A stretch of DNA of 64,000 nucleotides, from NCBI GenBank assembly GCA_031384695.1, contig JANNAV010000073.1, forward strand, positions 1-64,000, read 5' to 3'. Positions 19,098 through 26,575 of this stretch are shown piece by piece; position 1 is the stretch's first letter; the number at the start of each line of letters is the position of its first letter. Position numbers and translations under genes: made by a program. Origin of the DNA: JANNAV01 sp031384695. Its GTDB lineage: Bacteria; Pseudomonadota; Alphaproteobacteria; Rhodobacterales; Rhodobacteraceae. The notes under the pieces were generated by a model that made no database searches, had not been told where the DNA came from, and saw only the letters and a program-made list of their open reading frames with translations.

Positions 19098-20327
19098 ATG
19101 ATGATTTTCAAAGTTCTGTCCGTTGCGGTGCTGGCGGCGTTGAGCCTGCCGATGGCGGGTGAGGCGCGGACGGTGGCGCAGGTGGGTGCGCCCGCAGAAC
19201 TGCCGCCAGCCAGCTTCAAGGGCCAGCAATATGTGGACAGCCGGGGCTGTGTTTTCCTGCGGGCGGGGTTTGACGGGCGGGTGAACTGGGTGCCGAGGGT
19301 TGGCCGCGACCGCAAGGCGATCTGCACCGCGCAGCCGACCTTCGGGCCGCGCCCGGCGATCGAGGTGGCGGCGGATGAGGCGCCCGAGGTGGTGGCGCCT
19401 CAGGTGGTTGCGCCCCGGGTGGTGGCGCCAGTCGCGAGAACGCCTGTGGTCAGAACGCAGGTCGGGGCACCGTTGGCGACGATTGCCAGCCTGCCTGCGG
19501 CGCGGGTTGTGGCCCCGAGGGTTGTGGCGCCGAGGGTGGCGGCGGCACCGGCGCCGGTTGCGCCTGTCGGCGTTGTGGCCCCGGGCAGCCGGTACGAGGT
19601 GGTGCCGTCGGCGGGGGGCAGCGGTCGGCAGATCGGGTGTTACACCTCCGCCCCGGTGGCCGAGCGGGTGCGGCTGCGCACCGGCGGTTCTGTGGTGGTT
19701 TGCACGCGCGGCGATGGCACCCTGACCGGCTGGCGGCCGCCGATCTATCCGGCAGGTGCCGGGGTTGGGGCGGCGTTGAGCGATCAGGTGGTGGCGCGGG
19801 GTACGTCGTCAGGGGCCACTGTGGCGGCGGGCGGATATGCGCAGGCCGAAGTGGTTATTTCAAAGCCGCCAAAGGGTTACAAGCTGGCCTGGACCGATGA
19901 CCGGCTGAACCCGCAGCGTGGGCAGGGAACGGCCGAGGGCTGGGCGGCGCAGGATCAGGTCTGGACCCGCGATGTGCCGGCGGTTCTGGTGGCCGATCAG
20001 CGGAAAGTGAAAAAGCGGAAGGCTGCGAAGGCCGGCGGGGTGACGGTTTCGACCAAATCGGTGGCGACTGCGCCGGTTGTGGCGCGCAGCAAGGCGGTTG
20101 CGGGCGGGGTGCTGGTGCAGGTTGGCACCTTCGGGGTGGCCGCGAATGCCGCCGGTGCCGGGGCGCGGTTGCAGGCTTTGGGCCTGCCGGTGGCGAAGGC
20201 GCGGATCAGCCGGGAAGGGCGCGATTTGCAGATCGTCTATGCCGGGCCGTTCGGATCGGTGGCCGAGGCGCAGCGGGCGGTGGCGGCGGCGCGCGGTGCG
20301 GGTTTTGCGGATGCATTCATCAGATAA
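19098..20327 (+). CDS. Exported SPOR-domain protein
   Basis: 409 residues. A signal peptide is clear (MMIFKVLSVAVLAALSLPMAGEA). The middle is rich in Val-Ala-Pro repeats (VVAPRVVAP), typical of a cell-wall-spanning linker. Residues about 335-409 form a SPOR domain (GVLVQVGTFGVAANAAGAGA ... YAGPFGSVAEAQRAV), which binds denuded septal peptidoglycan. Two paired cysteine regions (GCVFLRAG; GCYTSAPVAERVRL) suggest a further periplasmic module. I place the start at the ATG pair 19098/19101 after GGGGG, since an earlier ATG at 19059 would add 13 non-signal residues. A strong terminator follows. Confidence 0.82.
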   Translation: MMIFKVLSVAVLAALSLPMAGEARTVAQVGAPAELPPASFKGQQYVDSRGCVFLRAGFDGRVNWVPRVGRDRKAICTAQPTFGPRPAIEVAADEAPEVVAPQVVAPRVVAPVARTPVVRTQVGAPLATIASLPAARVVAPRVVAPRVAAAPAPVAPVGVVAPGSRYEVVPSAGGSGRQIGCYTSAPVAERVRLRTGGSVVVCTRGDGTLTGWRPPIYPAGAGVGAALSDQVVARGTSSGATVAAGGYAQAEVVISKPPKGYKLAWTDDRLNPQRGQGTAEGWAAQDQVWTRDVPAVLVADQRKVKKRKAAKAGGVTVSTKSVATAPVVARSKAVAGGVLVQVGTFGVAANAAGAGARLQALGLPVAKARISREGRDLQIVYAGPFGSVAEAQRAVAAARGAGFADAFIR

Positions 20328-20353
20328 AGCAAGAAACGAGCAGTCACCCTTGG

Positions 20354-20380
20354 CCCCCCGGCGCAATCCGGGGGGTTTTT
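20354..20380 (+). terminator. Rho-independent terminator after the SPOR gene
   Basis: A perfect 8-bp stem CCCCCCGG / CCGGGGGG with loop CGCAAT is followed by five T residues. Confidence 0.88.
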
Positions 20381-20410
20381 CTTTGGCTTGCGGGGGGGGA
20401 TTGCCGGAAC

Positions 20411-20555
20411 CGAAGCATTGCTGGCTGGTGGCTTTTGCGGGTTTTACACCCCCTGCATCCGCCGACAGAAGCGGGGGAACAGCGCCCCCGCACCCGCCAT
20501 CAAAAGTGGGGGTTTCACACCCCCGCACCCCTGTGGAGTATTTGAACACATGACA
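20411..20555. repeat. Composite intergenic repeat (AAGCATTG block ... GTGGAGTATTTG), copy 1
   Basis: This stretch has G/C-run hairpins (GCGGGGG/CCCCCGC and GTGGGGGT/ACACCCCC) preceded by GAAGCATTGCTGGCTGG and ended by CCCCTGTGGAGTATTTG. A related arrangement occurs at 28585-28665. Shorter relatives carrying CCTCCGGCGGGGATATT lie at 38444 and 51243. No gene is seen between 20381 and 20626. Confidence 0.5.
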
Positions 20556-20626
20556 AGCGGGGCGCAATTTTTAGGCGAATTGTCAGGGATTGGGGGCGGC
20601 GCGGTTCCGTCGGGTCGGATCCCGGT

Positions 20627-21667
20627 CTAGCCGCAGATCGCTTGCAGGTTCAGCCAGTCGCCATCGCTGAGGATCGGGCGCGGAGAGCCGCCGAGGAAGG
20701 GGTCGGCCTCGATCAGGGGAAGGGTGGTTTTGCCTGTGGGATCAACGGCAAAGGCATAGGGCGAGGTGCTGAGATCGGCGGCGGTGAAGCTGGCCAGCAG
20801 ATCGGCGTCGGGGATGGCGGGGGTGGGCGGGTTGGGTGGGGCGGTTGTGGTCTGGCGCAGCAGCACCTCGGCATAGCCTGCCACCGAGGCGGGCTGCATC
20901 GCGCCGGTGGTCAGCAGGCGGATGGTGGCGCCGAGGCCCGCGTGGTGCAGCAGGCCGATCACCGGATCGGCGGCGCGGGCGCGCAAGGTTTCGGCCAGCA
21001 CATAGCCCGCCACCGCCTCGGGGCCGTCGATCAGTTCCAGCAGACTGGCGGGCAGCACCACCACGCCGCCGGGCAGATGCAGCGGTGCCACAAGGCCTTC
21101 GCGCACCACCACCACGAAGGGCGGCAGGTCGGGGTTCACCCGCAGCCCCAGCGTGAGGGCGGCAGCGACACCGGGTTTGCTGTCGCAGGCCGAGCCGGTG
21201 AGGCGGTAAAGATCGGCCAGCACCAGATCGCCCAATGCGGCGCGGGTGGCATAGGGCAGCACCGAGCCGGTATAGCGGGTCAGCCGCTCGGGCAGCCAGA
21301 ACAGTGCCAGCACCACCAGCGCCGCCGTGCTGCCCCCCAGCATCACCCCGCGCAACCGGCCCGAGCGCGGGCGGCGGCGCAGCATTTCGCGGCGCACCGT
21401 CTCCAGTGCTGCGATCATCTCGGGGTCTTGCAGTTCCAGGGTTTCCGCAGCGTCGTCTCCGGGAGTGAACAGGGCAGGGGTCTTGCCGGGGTTGAGGCGG
21501 AGCAGCGCGGGCAGCGACCACGCCGACAGCGGCATTTCGGTTTTCGGATCCGACAGCACCACGGTGGCATCGCGCAGGCCCACCACCACTTCGCGCAGTT
21601 GCGCATCGGGGGCCGCGCGCCACAGGCCGGTGGTTTCAAGCCGGTCGTATTTGCGCAGGGCGGTCAT
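20627..21667 (-). CDS. Membrane-anchored M48-like protein lacking the zinc site
   Basis: 346 residues. A cytosolic N-terminal region of about 115 residues (MTALRKYDRLETTGLWR) is followed by one transmembrane helix (GSTAALVVLALFW) and an outside domain. HLPGGVVVLPASLLELID matches the LPGG-x-hydrophobic signature that precedes the active site in M48 peptidases. The expected HExxH is replaced by VLAETLRA, so zinc binding and catalysis are probably lost. The N-terminal part resembles proteins annotated with M48 domains in Rhodobacteraceae. The ATG at 21667 is chosen because the upstream open frame is Pro/Cys-rich and unlike protein. Function is unknown. Confidence 0.65.
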   Translation of the reverse strand: MTALRKYDRLETTGLWRAAPDAQLREVVVGLRDATVVLSDPKTEMPLSAWSLPALLRLNPGKTPALFTPGDDAAETLELQDPEMIAALETVRREMLRRRPRSGRLRGVMLGGSTAALVVLALFWLPERLTRYTGSVLPYATRAALGDLVLADLYRLTGSACDSKPGVAAALTLGLRVNPDLPPFVVVVREGLVAPLHLPGGVVVLPASLLELIDGPEAVAGYVLAETLRARAADPVIGLLHHAGLGATIRLLTTGAMQPASVAGYAEVLLRQTTTAPPNPPTPAIPDADLLASFTAADLSTSPYAFAVDPTGKTTLPLIEADPFLGGSPRPILSDGDWLNLQAICG

Positions 21668-21845
21668 TGCGGGGGGTTCCGGGGCTTCATGCGGGCAGGT
21701 TAGCCCAGCGGCTGGCGCGCTACAATCAGGTGGCGCGGTGTTTCGCACCGGTGGCGGCGGGTGGCGGTGAAAAACCGGGCAGAATGTCGCATTCGGGCGC
21801 GCAAGGTTTGGGCAGAGCGGGCCTGCTGGCGGCGCAAGGGTGAGG

Positions 21846-22793
21846 ATGGGGCAGGCCGTGAGCGCAACAAAAGACCGCACGATTGCGGCGGCTGGCCTGA
21901 TCTTTGTCTATGCGATGATGATCGGTTATACCGATAATTATGTGCGGGTGATCGCGGCGGAGGCCGGGCTTTGGCAGTTTCACCTGACGCGGACGGTGAT
22001 GGCGATGGCGCTTTTGGGGCTGGCGGCGGTGCCGATGGGCCTGCGCTTGCGCCCGGTTCGGCTGCGGGCGGTGATCGGTCGGTCGGCGATTCATGGGTTG
22101 GCGATGGTGATCTATTTTGGCTCGCTGGCGTTTCTGCCGGTGGCGCTGGTGGCGGCGGGGCTGTTCACGGCGCCGATCTGGGTGCTGCTGATCTCGCGCT
22201 TTGCGTTCGGCCAGGCCATTGGCCCGGTTCGGATATTCGCGGTGTTGCTGGGGTTCGCGGGCGTGGTTCTGGTGCTGGGGCCGGAGGCGGTTTCCGGGGC
22301 ATCGCTGGCGGCGTTGCTGCCGGTGCTTGCCGGGGTGATGTATGCGATGGGCAATATCGCCACCCGGCAGTTTTGCGCCGCAGAAAGTGCCGAGACGCTG
22401 CTGGCGGGTTTTTTCATCGCTTTGGGGGTGATCGGGGCGATTGGCATGGCGGTGCTGACGCTGCATCCGGTGGCGGTGCCCGAGGGGGCGGCAGGGTTCT
22501 TGCAGCGCGGCGCGGTGTGGCCGGGGCAGGGGTTCTGGTTCTGGACGTTCGTGCAGGCGGCGGGCTCGCTGATCGGGGTGGGGATGATGATCCGGGCCTA
22601 TCAGATCACCGATGCGGGGCGGGCCTCGGTGCTGGAATACGTGATCCTGCCGGCCTCGGCGTTCTGGGGCTATGTGCTTTGGGGCGAGACGCTGGAGCGG
22701 GGGGCGGTGGCGGGAATGGGGTTGATCGTGGCGGCGGGGGTGGTGATTGCGCTGCGGGCGCGGGCGCAGGAGGTGCAGGCGGTGCGGGGTTAA
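21846..22793 (+). CDS. EamA/DMT-superfamily permease
   Basis: 315 residues with about ten hydrophobic helices arranged as two EamA repeats (residues about 15-145 and 155-300). Typical DMT features are AFLPVALVAAGLFTAPIWVLL, read as helix 4, and the C-terminal repeat ending LWGETLERGAVAGMGLIVAAG, split across helices 9-10. Substrates of this family (amino acids, nucleotides, sugars, S-adenosylmethionine) cannot be assigned here. AAGGG just before supports the ATG at 21846; a GTG at 21840 is possible. Its stop overlaps the tdk stop on the other strand by 3-4 bp. Confidence 0.85.
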   Translation: MGQAVSATKDRTIAAAGLIFVYAMMIGYTDNYVRVIAAEAGLWQFHLTRTVMAMALLGLAAVPMGLRLRPVRLRAVIGRSAIHGLAMVIYFGSLAFLPVALVAAGLFTAPIWVLLISRFAFGQAIGPVRIFAVLLGFAGVVLVLGPEAVSGASLAALLPVLAGVMYAMGNIATRQFCAAESAETLLAGFFIALGVIGAIGMAVLTLHPVAVPEGAAGFLQRGAVWPGQGFWFWTFVQAAGSLIGVGMMIRAYQITDAGRASVLEYVILPASAFWGYVLWGETLERGAVAGMGLIVAAGVVIALRARAQEVQAVRG

Positions 22794-23368
22794 CCTTCCA
22801 CCGCCGCACGCCAGTGCCTACGGCAGAGCGAGACGTAGGTTTCGTTGCCACCGATCTGCACCTGCTCGCCGTCTTGCAGGGCGCGGCCATCGGGGCCACG
22901 GCGGATCACCATGGTGGCTTTGCGCCCGCAGGCGCAGATGGTGCGGACCTCGCGCATCTCGTCGGCCCAGGCCAGCAGGGCGGCGGAACCGGGAAAGAGA
23001 TTGCCCTGAAAATCCACCCTGAGGCCGTAGCACATCACCGGCACGCCCAGATCATCGACGGCGCGGGCCAGTTGCCAGACCTGCGCCTGACTGAGAAACT
23101 GCGCCTCGTCGATAAAGACGCAGGCGATTTTGGTTTGGGAAAACCGCAGCTTAAGCTTGGCGAACAGATCCTCGCCGACGGCAAAGGTATCCGCCGCCTC
23201 GCCGATGCCGATGCGCGAGGCGATGCGGCCATCGCCCGCGCGGTGATCAAGCTGGGCGGTGACCAGATAGGTCTGCATCCCCCCCTCGCGGTAGTTGTGC
23301 GAGGCTTGCAGCAGCGAGGTTGATTTGCCCGCGTTCATGGTGGAATAGTGAAAATAAAGCTTGGCCAT
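22790..23368 (-). CDS. tdk: Thymidine kinase (type II)
   Basis: 192 residues, as expected for bacterial TK1-like enzymes. It phosphorylates thymidine or deoxyuridine with ATP. P-loop: STMNAGKSTSLLQ. Walker-B-like CVFIDEAQFLS carries the catalytic Glu. The lasso zinc site is formed by CACGRKA and the C-terminal CRRH. The ATG at 23368 is the homologous start; longer upstream frames are not conserved. It complements the salvage operon at 14.5-19.0 kb. Confidence 0.95.
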   Translation of the reverse strand: MAKLYFHYSTMNAGKSTSLLQASHNYREGGMQTYLVTAQLDHRAGDGRIASRIGIGEAADTFAVGEDLFAKLKLRFSQTKIACVFIDEAQFLSQAQVWQLARAVDDLGVPVMCYGLRVDFQGNLFPGSAALLAWADEMREVRTICACGRKATMVIRRGPDGRALQDGEQVQIGGNETYVSLCRRHWRAAVEG

Positions 23369-23480
23369 GCAAGCTTTTAACCAAGCATGGCGCAGCAGCG
23401 CAAGCCTGCGTGAAGCGGCGCCGGGGTTGCGCGGCGACAGGGCACGCGGATGTTGTCGGGCCGGGGCACGGCTGATAGGT

Positions 23481-23541
23481 GTGGGGCCCGCCGCGCTATG
23501 GAGACTGCCTTTTGCAAGGCAGACGCGCGGCGGACCCCCAC
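23481..23541. other. 61-nt strong composite hairpin
   Basis: The outer arms GTGGGG and CCGCCGCGC pair with GCGCGGCGG and CCCCAC with one small internal loop. An inner perfect 7-bp stem CTGCCTT/AAGGCAG carries a 4-base TTGC loop. It lies in the 323-bp gap between tdk and the gene at 23692. It could be a structured leader, a small RNA part, or a palindromic repeat; nothing distinguishes these here. Confidence 0.5.
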
Positions 23542-23602
23542 CCAAAACCAGCGCTGGGGACGCCGGACACTCTTTACACATCCGGTTGCCCGGAACGCCT
23601 TT

Positions 23603-23682
23603 ATGAATGACAAACTGTTGCAGGCGGATTAATGGGAAAAGATGTAGTGATTTCCCCGGTGCGGGACCAGATGGGGAAGTAA
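23603..23682 (+). other. Two overlapping mini-ORFs (9 and 16 codons) before the 23692 gene
   Basis: ATG at 23603 opens MNDKLLQAD, ending TAA at 23630-23632. The overlapping TAATG opens a 16-residue frame, MGKDVVISPVRDQMGK, ending at 23682, ten bases before the downstream ATG. The TAATG overlap is a translation-coupling pattern, but such short frames also occur by chance. They could be a leader peptide or a gene remnant. Confidence 0.25.
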
Positions 23683-23691
23683 GGGCGGGGT

Positions 23692-24144
23692 ATGAGCAGT
23701 CAAAGCTATCTCAAGAAACACAGCGAGGCCCTTGTCAAGGATGTGGGAATCGAGGCGGCCTGCCGGTTGACGGGCAAATCCAAGGCGACGCTGGGGCGGT
23801 ATTATTCGGATTCCGACGAGCATGACGACCGGTTCATGCCGATTGATGTGGTGGCGCAACTGGAAGCAGCGGCGCGGTTTCCGCATGTGACGGCGGCGCT
23901 GGCCGATTTGCGCGGCATCACGCTGAGCTATGACGCGGAAAAGCGCAATGCGCCGACCAAGGGGGTCAATCAGGATGTGGTGGCGCTGGCGCAGCGGTTT
24001 GCCATGCTGATGGGCGAGTATAATCAGGCGATTGGCGATGGGGTGATCTCGGTTAACGAGGCCAAGAAGATGTTGCGGGAAACCCTTGCTATTCAACAGG
24101 TTCTGCTGGAGATGAAGCTTAATCTGGAAGACGAGGTGAGCTGA
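23692..24144 (+). CDS. Small conserved protein, possible CII-like DNA-binding regulator
   Basis: 150 residues. Residues about 17-40 (GIEAACRLTGKSKATLGRYYSD) read as a helix-turn-helix, followed by FMPIDVVAQLEAAARFPHVT. This arrangement recalls phage CII-type regulators and Rhodobacteraceae hypotheticals. The C-terminal half is helical (VVALAQRFAMLMGEYNQAI; LAIQQVLLEMKLNLEDE). AAGGGCGGGG with a short spacing supports the start. It converges on the helicase gene across a shared hairpin. No phage genes surround it, so a host regulatory role is likely but unproven. Confidence 0.65.
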   Translation: MSSQSYLKKHSEALVKDVGIEAACRLTGKSKATLGRYYSDSDEHDDRFMPIDVVAQLEAAARFPHVTAALADLRGITLSYDAEKRNAPTKGVNQDVVALAQRFAMLMGEYNQAIGDGVISVNEAKKMLRETLAIQQVLLEMKLNLEDEVS

Positions 24145-24170
24145 AGGCTGCGGTTTTTGTCGCAGCCTTC
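24143..24170. terminator. Bidirectional terminator-like hairpin
   Basis: A perfect 10-bp stem GAAGGCTGCG / CGCAGCCTTC with a T-rich 8-nt loop lies between two converging genes. The + side continues AGGCGATTTTC; there is no long U tract. Confidence 0.5.
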
Positions 24171-24179
24171 AGGCGATTT

Positions 24180-25529
24180 TCAGCTTGGGCGGCGCTGGGG
24201 CGCGCGGGCTTTCGCACCTTCGGGACGGCGGGGGGCGAAGCTGCCGCCTTGGGGTTTGGGGGCCGATGGGCGGCCTGCGCCGGGCTTTTGGCCTTGCGGG
24301 CGCGCGGCGGGTTTGGAGCCTTGTTTCTGGCCGCCTGCATGGACCGGACGCTGGCCGCGATTCTGCCCCGGTTTTGGCGCTGCGGCCACGATATCGGCGG
24401 CCCAAGGCGCGCCTGCCAGAATTGGGATCTGCTTTTTCAGCATCTTTTCAATGGCTTGCAACTCTCCCATTTCAGCAGGGGCGCAGAAGGCGACAGCGGT
24501 GCCATCGGCCCCGGCGCGGGCGGTGCGGCCGATGCGGTGCACGTAGTTTTCTGGCACGTTGGGCATCTCGTAGTTGTAAACATGCCGCACGCCCGGAATG
24601 TCGATGCCGCGCGCGGCCACATCGGTGGCGACCAGCACATCAAGGTCGCCGTTGCGGAATTCGGTCAGGGTGCGGTCACGCTGGCTTTGGCTTTTGTTGC
24701 CATGGATCGAGCCCGCCTTGAACCCCCAGGACACCAGCAATTTCATAAGCTTTTCAGAGCCATGCTTGGTGCGCCCGAACACCAGCGCCTGCTCGGTCGG
24801 ATGGCCCTTGAGGTAGGTTTCCAGCAGTTTGGCCTTATCGCTGTTGGGGATGTAATGCACGCCCTGCACGATCTTTTCGATCGGCTTGCCGGGGGCTGCG
24901 ACCTGTACCTTGACCGGATCGCGCAGGTAGGTGCCGGCCAGTTCCTCGATATCCTTTGGCATGGTGGCCGAGAACAAAAGAGTCTGCCTTTTCAGGGGGA
25001 TATGCTTGGCAATTTTGCGCAGGGAGTGGATGAAACCCATGTCGAGCATGTGATCAGCCTCGTCCAGAACCAGATAGCCGGTCATCTGCAACGACACCGC
25101 GTTCCGCTCCAGCAGGTCGATCAGGCGGCCGGGGGTGGCGACGAGGATATCGGCACCGCGCGCGAGGCGTTCGGTTTGCTTGAAAATCGAGGCGCCGCCG
25201 ACGACCGTGGCCACTTTAACAGCCGTGCCTTTGGTGAAAACCTCAAGGTTATCAGCGATTTGGGTGACAAGTTCGCGGGTGGGGGCAAGGATCAGGGCGC
25301 GCACGTTGCGGGGGCCGGGCGGGTGGCCGATATCGAGCAGGCGGTGCAGCAGGGGCAGGCCGAAAGCGGCGGTTTTGCCGGTGCCGGTTTGCGCCAGACC
25401 CATCACATCACGCCCCGCCATGATATGCGGGATCGCCTGCACCTGAATCGGGCTTGGCAGTTTGAGAAGGGTTTTCTCCAGGCTTTTCAGGATCTTGGGC
25501 GAAAGCCCGAGGTCTTCGAACGTGGTCAT
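24180..25529 (-). CDS. rhlE: DEAD-box RNA helicase (RhlE type)
   Basis: 449 residues. All core motifs are seen: Q motif near SPIQVQAIP, motif I AQTGTGKTAA, Ia PTRELVTQI, II VLDEADHML, III FSATMP, V VATDVAARGID and VI HRIGRTARAG. A basic, Gly/Pro/Gln-rich tail (residues about 385-449) likely contacts RNA. It unwinds structured RNA, often for ribosome assembly or cold adaptation. Two adjacent ATGs exist; GGAAAG is better spaced for the second (25529). No operon partner is visible. Confidence 0.93.
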   Translation of the reverse strand: MTTFEDLGLSPKILKSLEKTLLKLPSPIQVQAIPHIMAGRDVMGLAQTGTGKTAAFGLPLLHRLLDIGHPPGPRNVRALILAPTRELVTQIADNLEVFTKGTAVKVATVVGGASIFKQTERLARGADILVATPGRLIDLLERNAVSLQMTGYLVLDEADHMLDMGFIHSLRKIAKHIPLKRQTLLFSATMPKDIEELAGTYLRDPVKVQVAAPGKPIEKIVQGVHYIPNSDKAKLLETYLKGHPTEQALVFGRTKHGSEKLMKLLVSWGFKAGSIHGNKSQSQRDRTLTEFRNGDLDVLVATDVAARGIDIPGVRHVYNYEMPNVPENYVHRIGRTARAGADGTAVAFCAPAEMGELQAIEKMLKKQIPILAGAPWAADIVAAAPKPGQNRGQRPVHAGGQKQGSKPAARPQGQKPGAGRPSAPKPQGGSFAPRRPEGAKARAPQRRPS

Positions 25530-25761
25530 CATTGTCTTTCCGGCGGCACCATAGCCGCCTGCCGAACCCGCAGGATGCGGGGTGGCGATGGGTGTGCTGC
25601 ATGCCCTCGCCTATGGCGGATGCCAAGGGCCGTGCGTGCAGCGGAACCCCTGCGTGCGGTGGGAACCAAACTCCGGGCCTTACACATGCTCACGCGGCAC
25701 GGGCACTCGGATAGGGGGGCAAATGGCGGATATCGGGGGATATGTCAAGGGCGGTTGGGGG

Positions 25762-25803
25762 ATGCAGGCAGCCATGCACCGGCCATGCATACGGTGAATG
25801 CAG
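25762..25803. repeat. 42-bp spaced ATGCA-box element, copy 2
   Basis: ATGCAG (25762-25767), ATGCAC (25774-25779), ATGCATACG (25785-25793) and ATGCAG (25798-25803) occur with spacers of 6, 5 and 4 bases, exactly as at 1547-1588. It sits in the 5' region of the BrnA-like gene. Confidence 0.7.
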
Positions 25804-25854
25804 AAATTTTTAGGGAATTTTTCGCAGGATGGGGCGTGGATCAGGAGGAACGGG

Positions 25855-26325
25855 ATGGTTGACCTTACCAAGCAGACGCCGAAGCAGCGGGCGAATTATC
25901 ACTTTATGACGGATGCGATGCGGCGGCTGGAATGGGATTTGCATCATCATATCGAGGCCACCTCGCGGATACCCGATGAGTGGCACGAGATTGCCAAGAC
26001 CCGCGCGCCGCAGGGCAAGCAGCGGATCACGATGGCGGTGGACCGCGATGTGCTGCGGTTTTTCCGCTCGATGGGTGCGGGGTATCAGCCGCGCCTGAAC
26101 GAGGTGCTGCGCAGTTACATGCATGCGCGGCTGGCAGGCGTGATCCGGGGGGCGGAGACCATGGCGCATCACCGGCGGGCGGAGGCCTATCACGAGGGCG
26201 AGCGGCCGGGTTGGGGCGATACGATGCGGCAGATGGGGGAGGATCATGCGATGGACCCGCAGGATCAGGAGGCCGAGGGGATGGAGCGGGTGCGGGAGCG
26301 GGCGAAGCTGCAGGGGTTGGAGTGA
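25855..26325 (+). CDS. BrnA-like antitoxin-fold protein without an adjacent toxin
   Basis: 156 residues. The middle (residues about 58-100) contains KQRITMAVDRDVLRFFRSMG and YQPRLNEVLRSYM, which match the BrnA ribbon-helix-helix block that normally binds DNA and neutralises BrnT. The N-terminal 55 residues and the acidic C-terminus are longer than in typical BrnA (about 80-100 aa). CAGGAGGAACGGG precedes the ATG. No BrnT-like RNase gene lies on either side: upstream is the helicase and downstream a repeat region. It may be a solitary DNA-binding regulator. Confidence 0.7.
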   Translation: MVDLTKQTPKQRANYHFMTDAMRRLEWDLHHHIEATSRIPDEWHEIAKTRAPQGKQRITMAVDRDVLRFFRSMGAGYQPRLNEVLRSYMHARLAGVIRGAETMAHHRRAEAYHEGERPGWGDTMRQMGEDHAMDPQDQEAEGMERVRERAKLQGLE

Positions 26326-26346
26326 GGGGGGGGGCGGACCGATCTT

Positions 26347-26411
26347 GGACACTCTCCGGGAGAGAGTTTCCCGGGACGTTGGCCATAAGGCGGAACGCCG
26401 TTGGGCAAGGG
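26347..26411 (-). repeat. 65-bp two-hairpin inverted-repeat element, copy 2
   Basis: In the minus orientation it reads CCCTTGCCCAACGGC ... CTCTCCCGGAGAGTGTCC and aligns along its whole length with 5434-5499. It lies 22 bp beyond the BrnA-like stop, a position compatible with transcription termination. Confidence 0.7.
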
Positions 26412-26537
26412 ATTGTCGGCAATCGAGGCGGTTGGGCAAATCGGGGCGCGGCTGCCTGGGCTGGTGCGTTTACGCGCCTGCCCGTTCAATCAGATGGGGG
26501 GCAGGCAGGCGCGGCCGCCGGGGCGATGGCCCCTTGC

Positions 26538-26551
26538 TTGATTGAAATCAA
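26538..26551. promoter_or_regulatory. Perfect FNR-type box TTGAT-N4-ATCAA in a convergent gap
   Basis: TTGATTGAAATCAA matches the FNR/FnrL consensus. It is nested in a longer imperfect inverted repeat (CTTGC ... GCAAG). The surrounding 26326-26575 gap separates two 3' ends and holds no other gene I can see, so a regulated mRNA promoter is not obvious. It may be chance or mark an unannotated transcript. Confidence 0.35.
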
Positions 26552-26575
26552 ATCGGGCAAGGGAGAAGGGCGGTT

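Noticed and set aside
25798..25854. Upstream ATG extending the BrnA-like protein by 19 residues
   Set aside because: It lies in the ATGCA-box element without a ribosome site; GGAGG before 25855 clearly marks the start.
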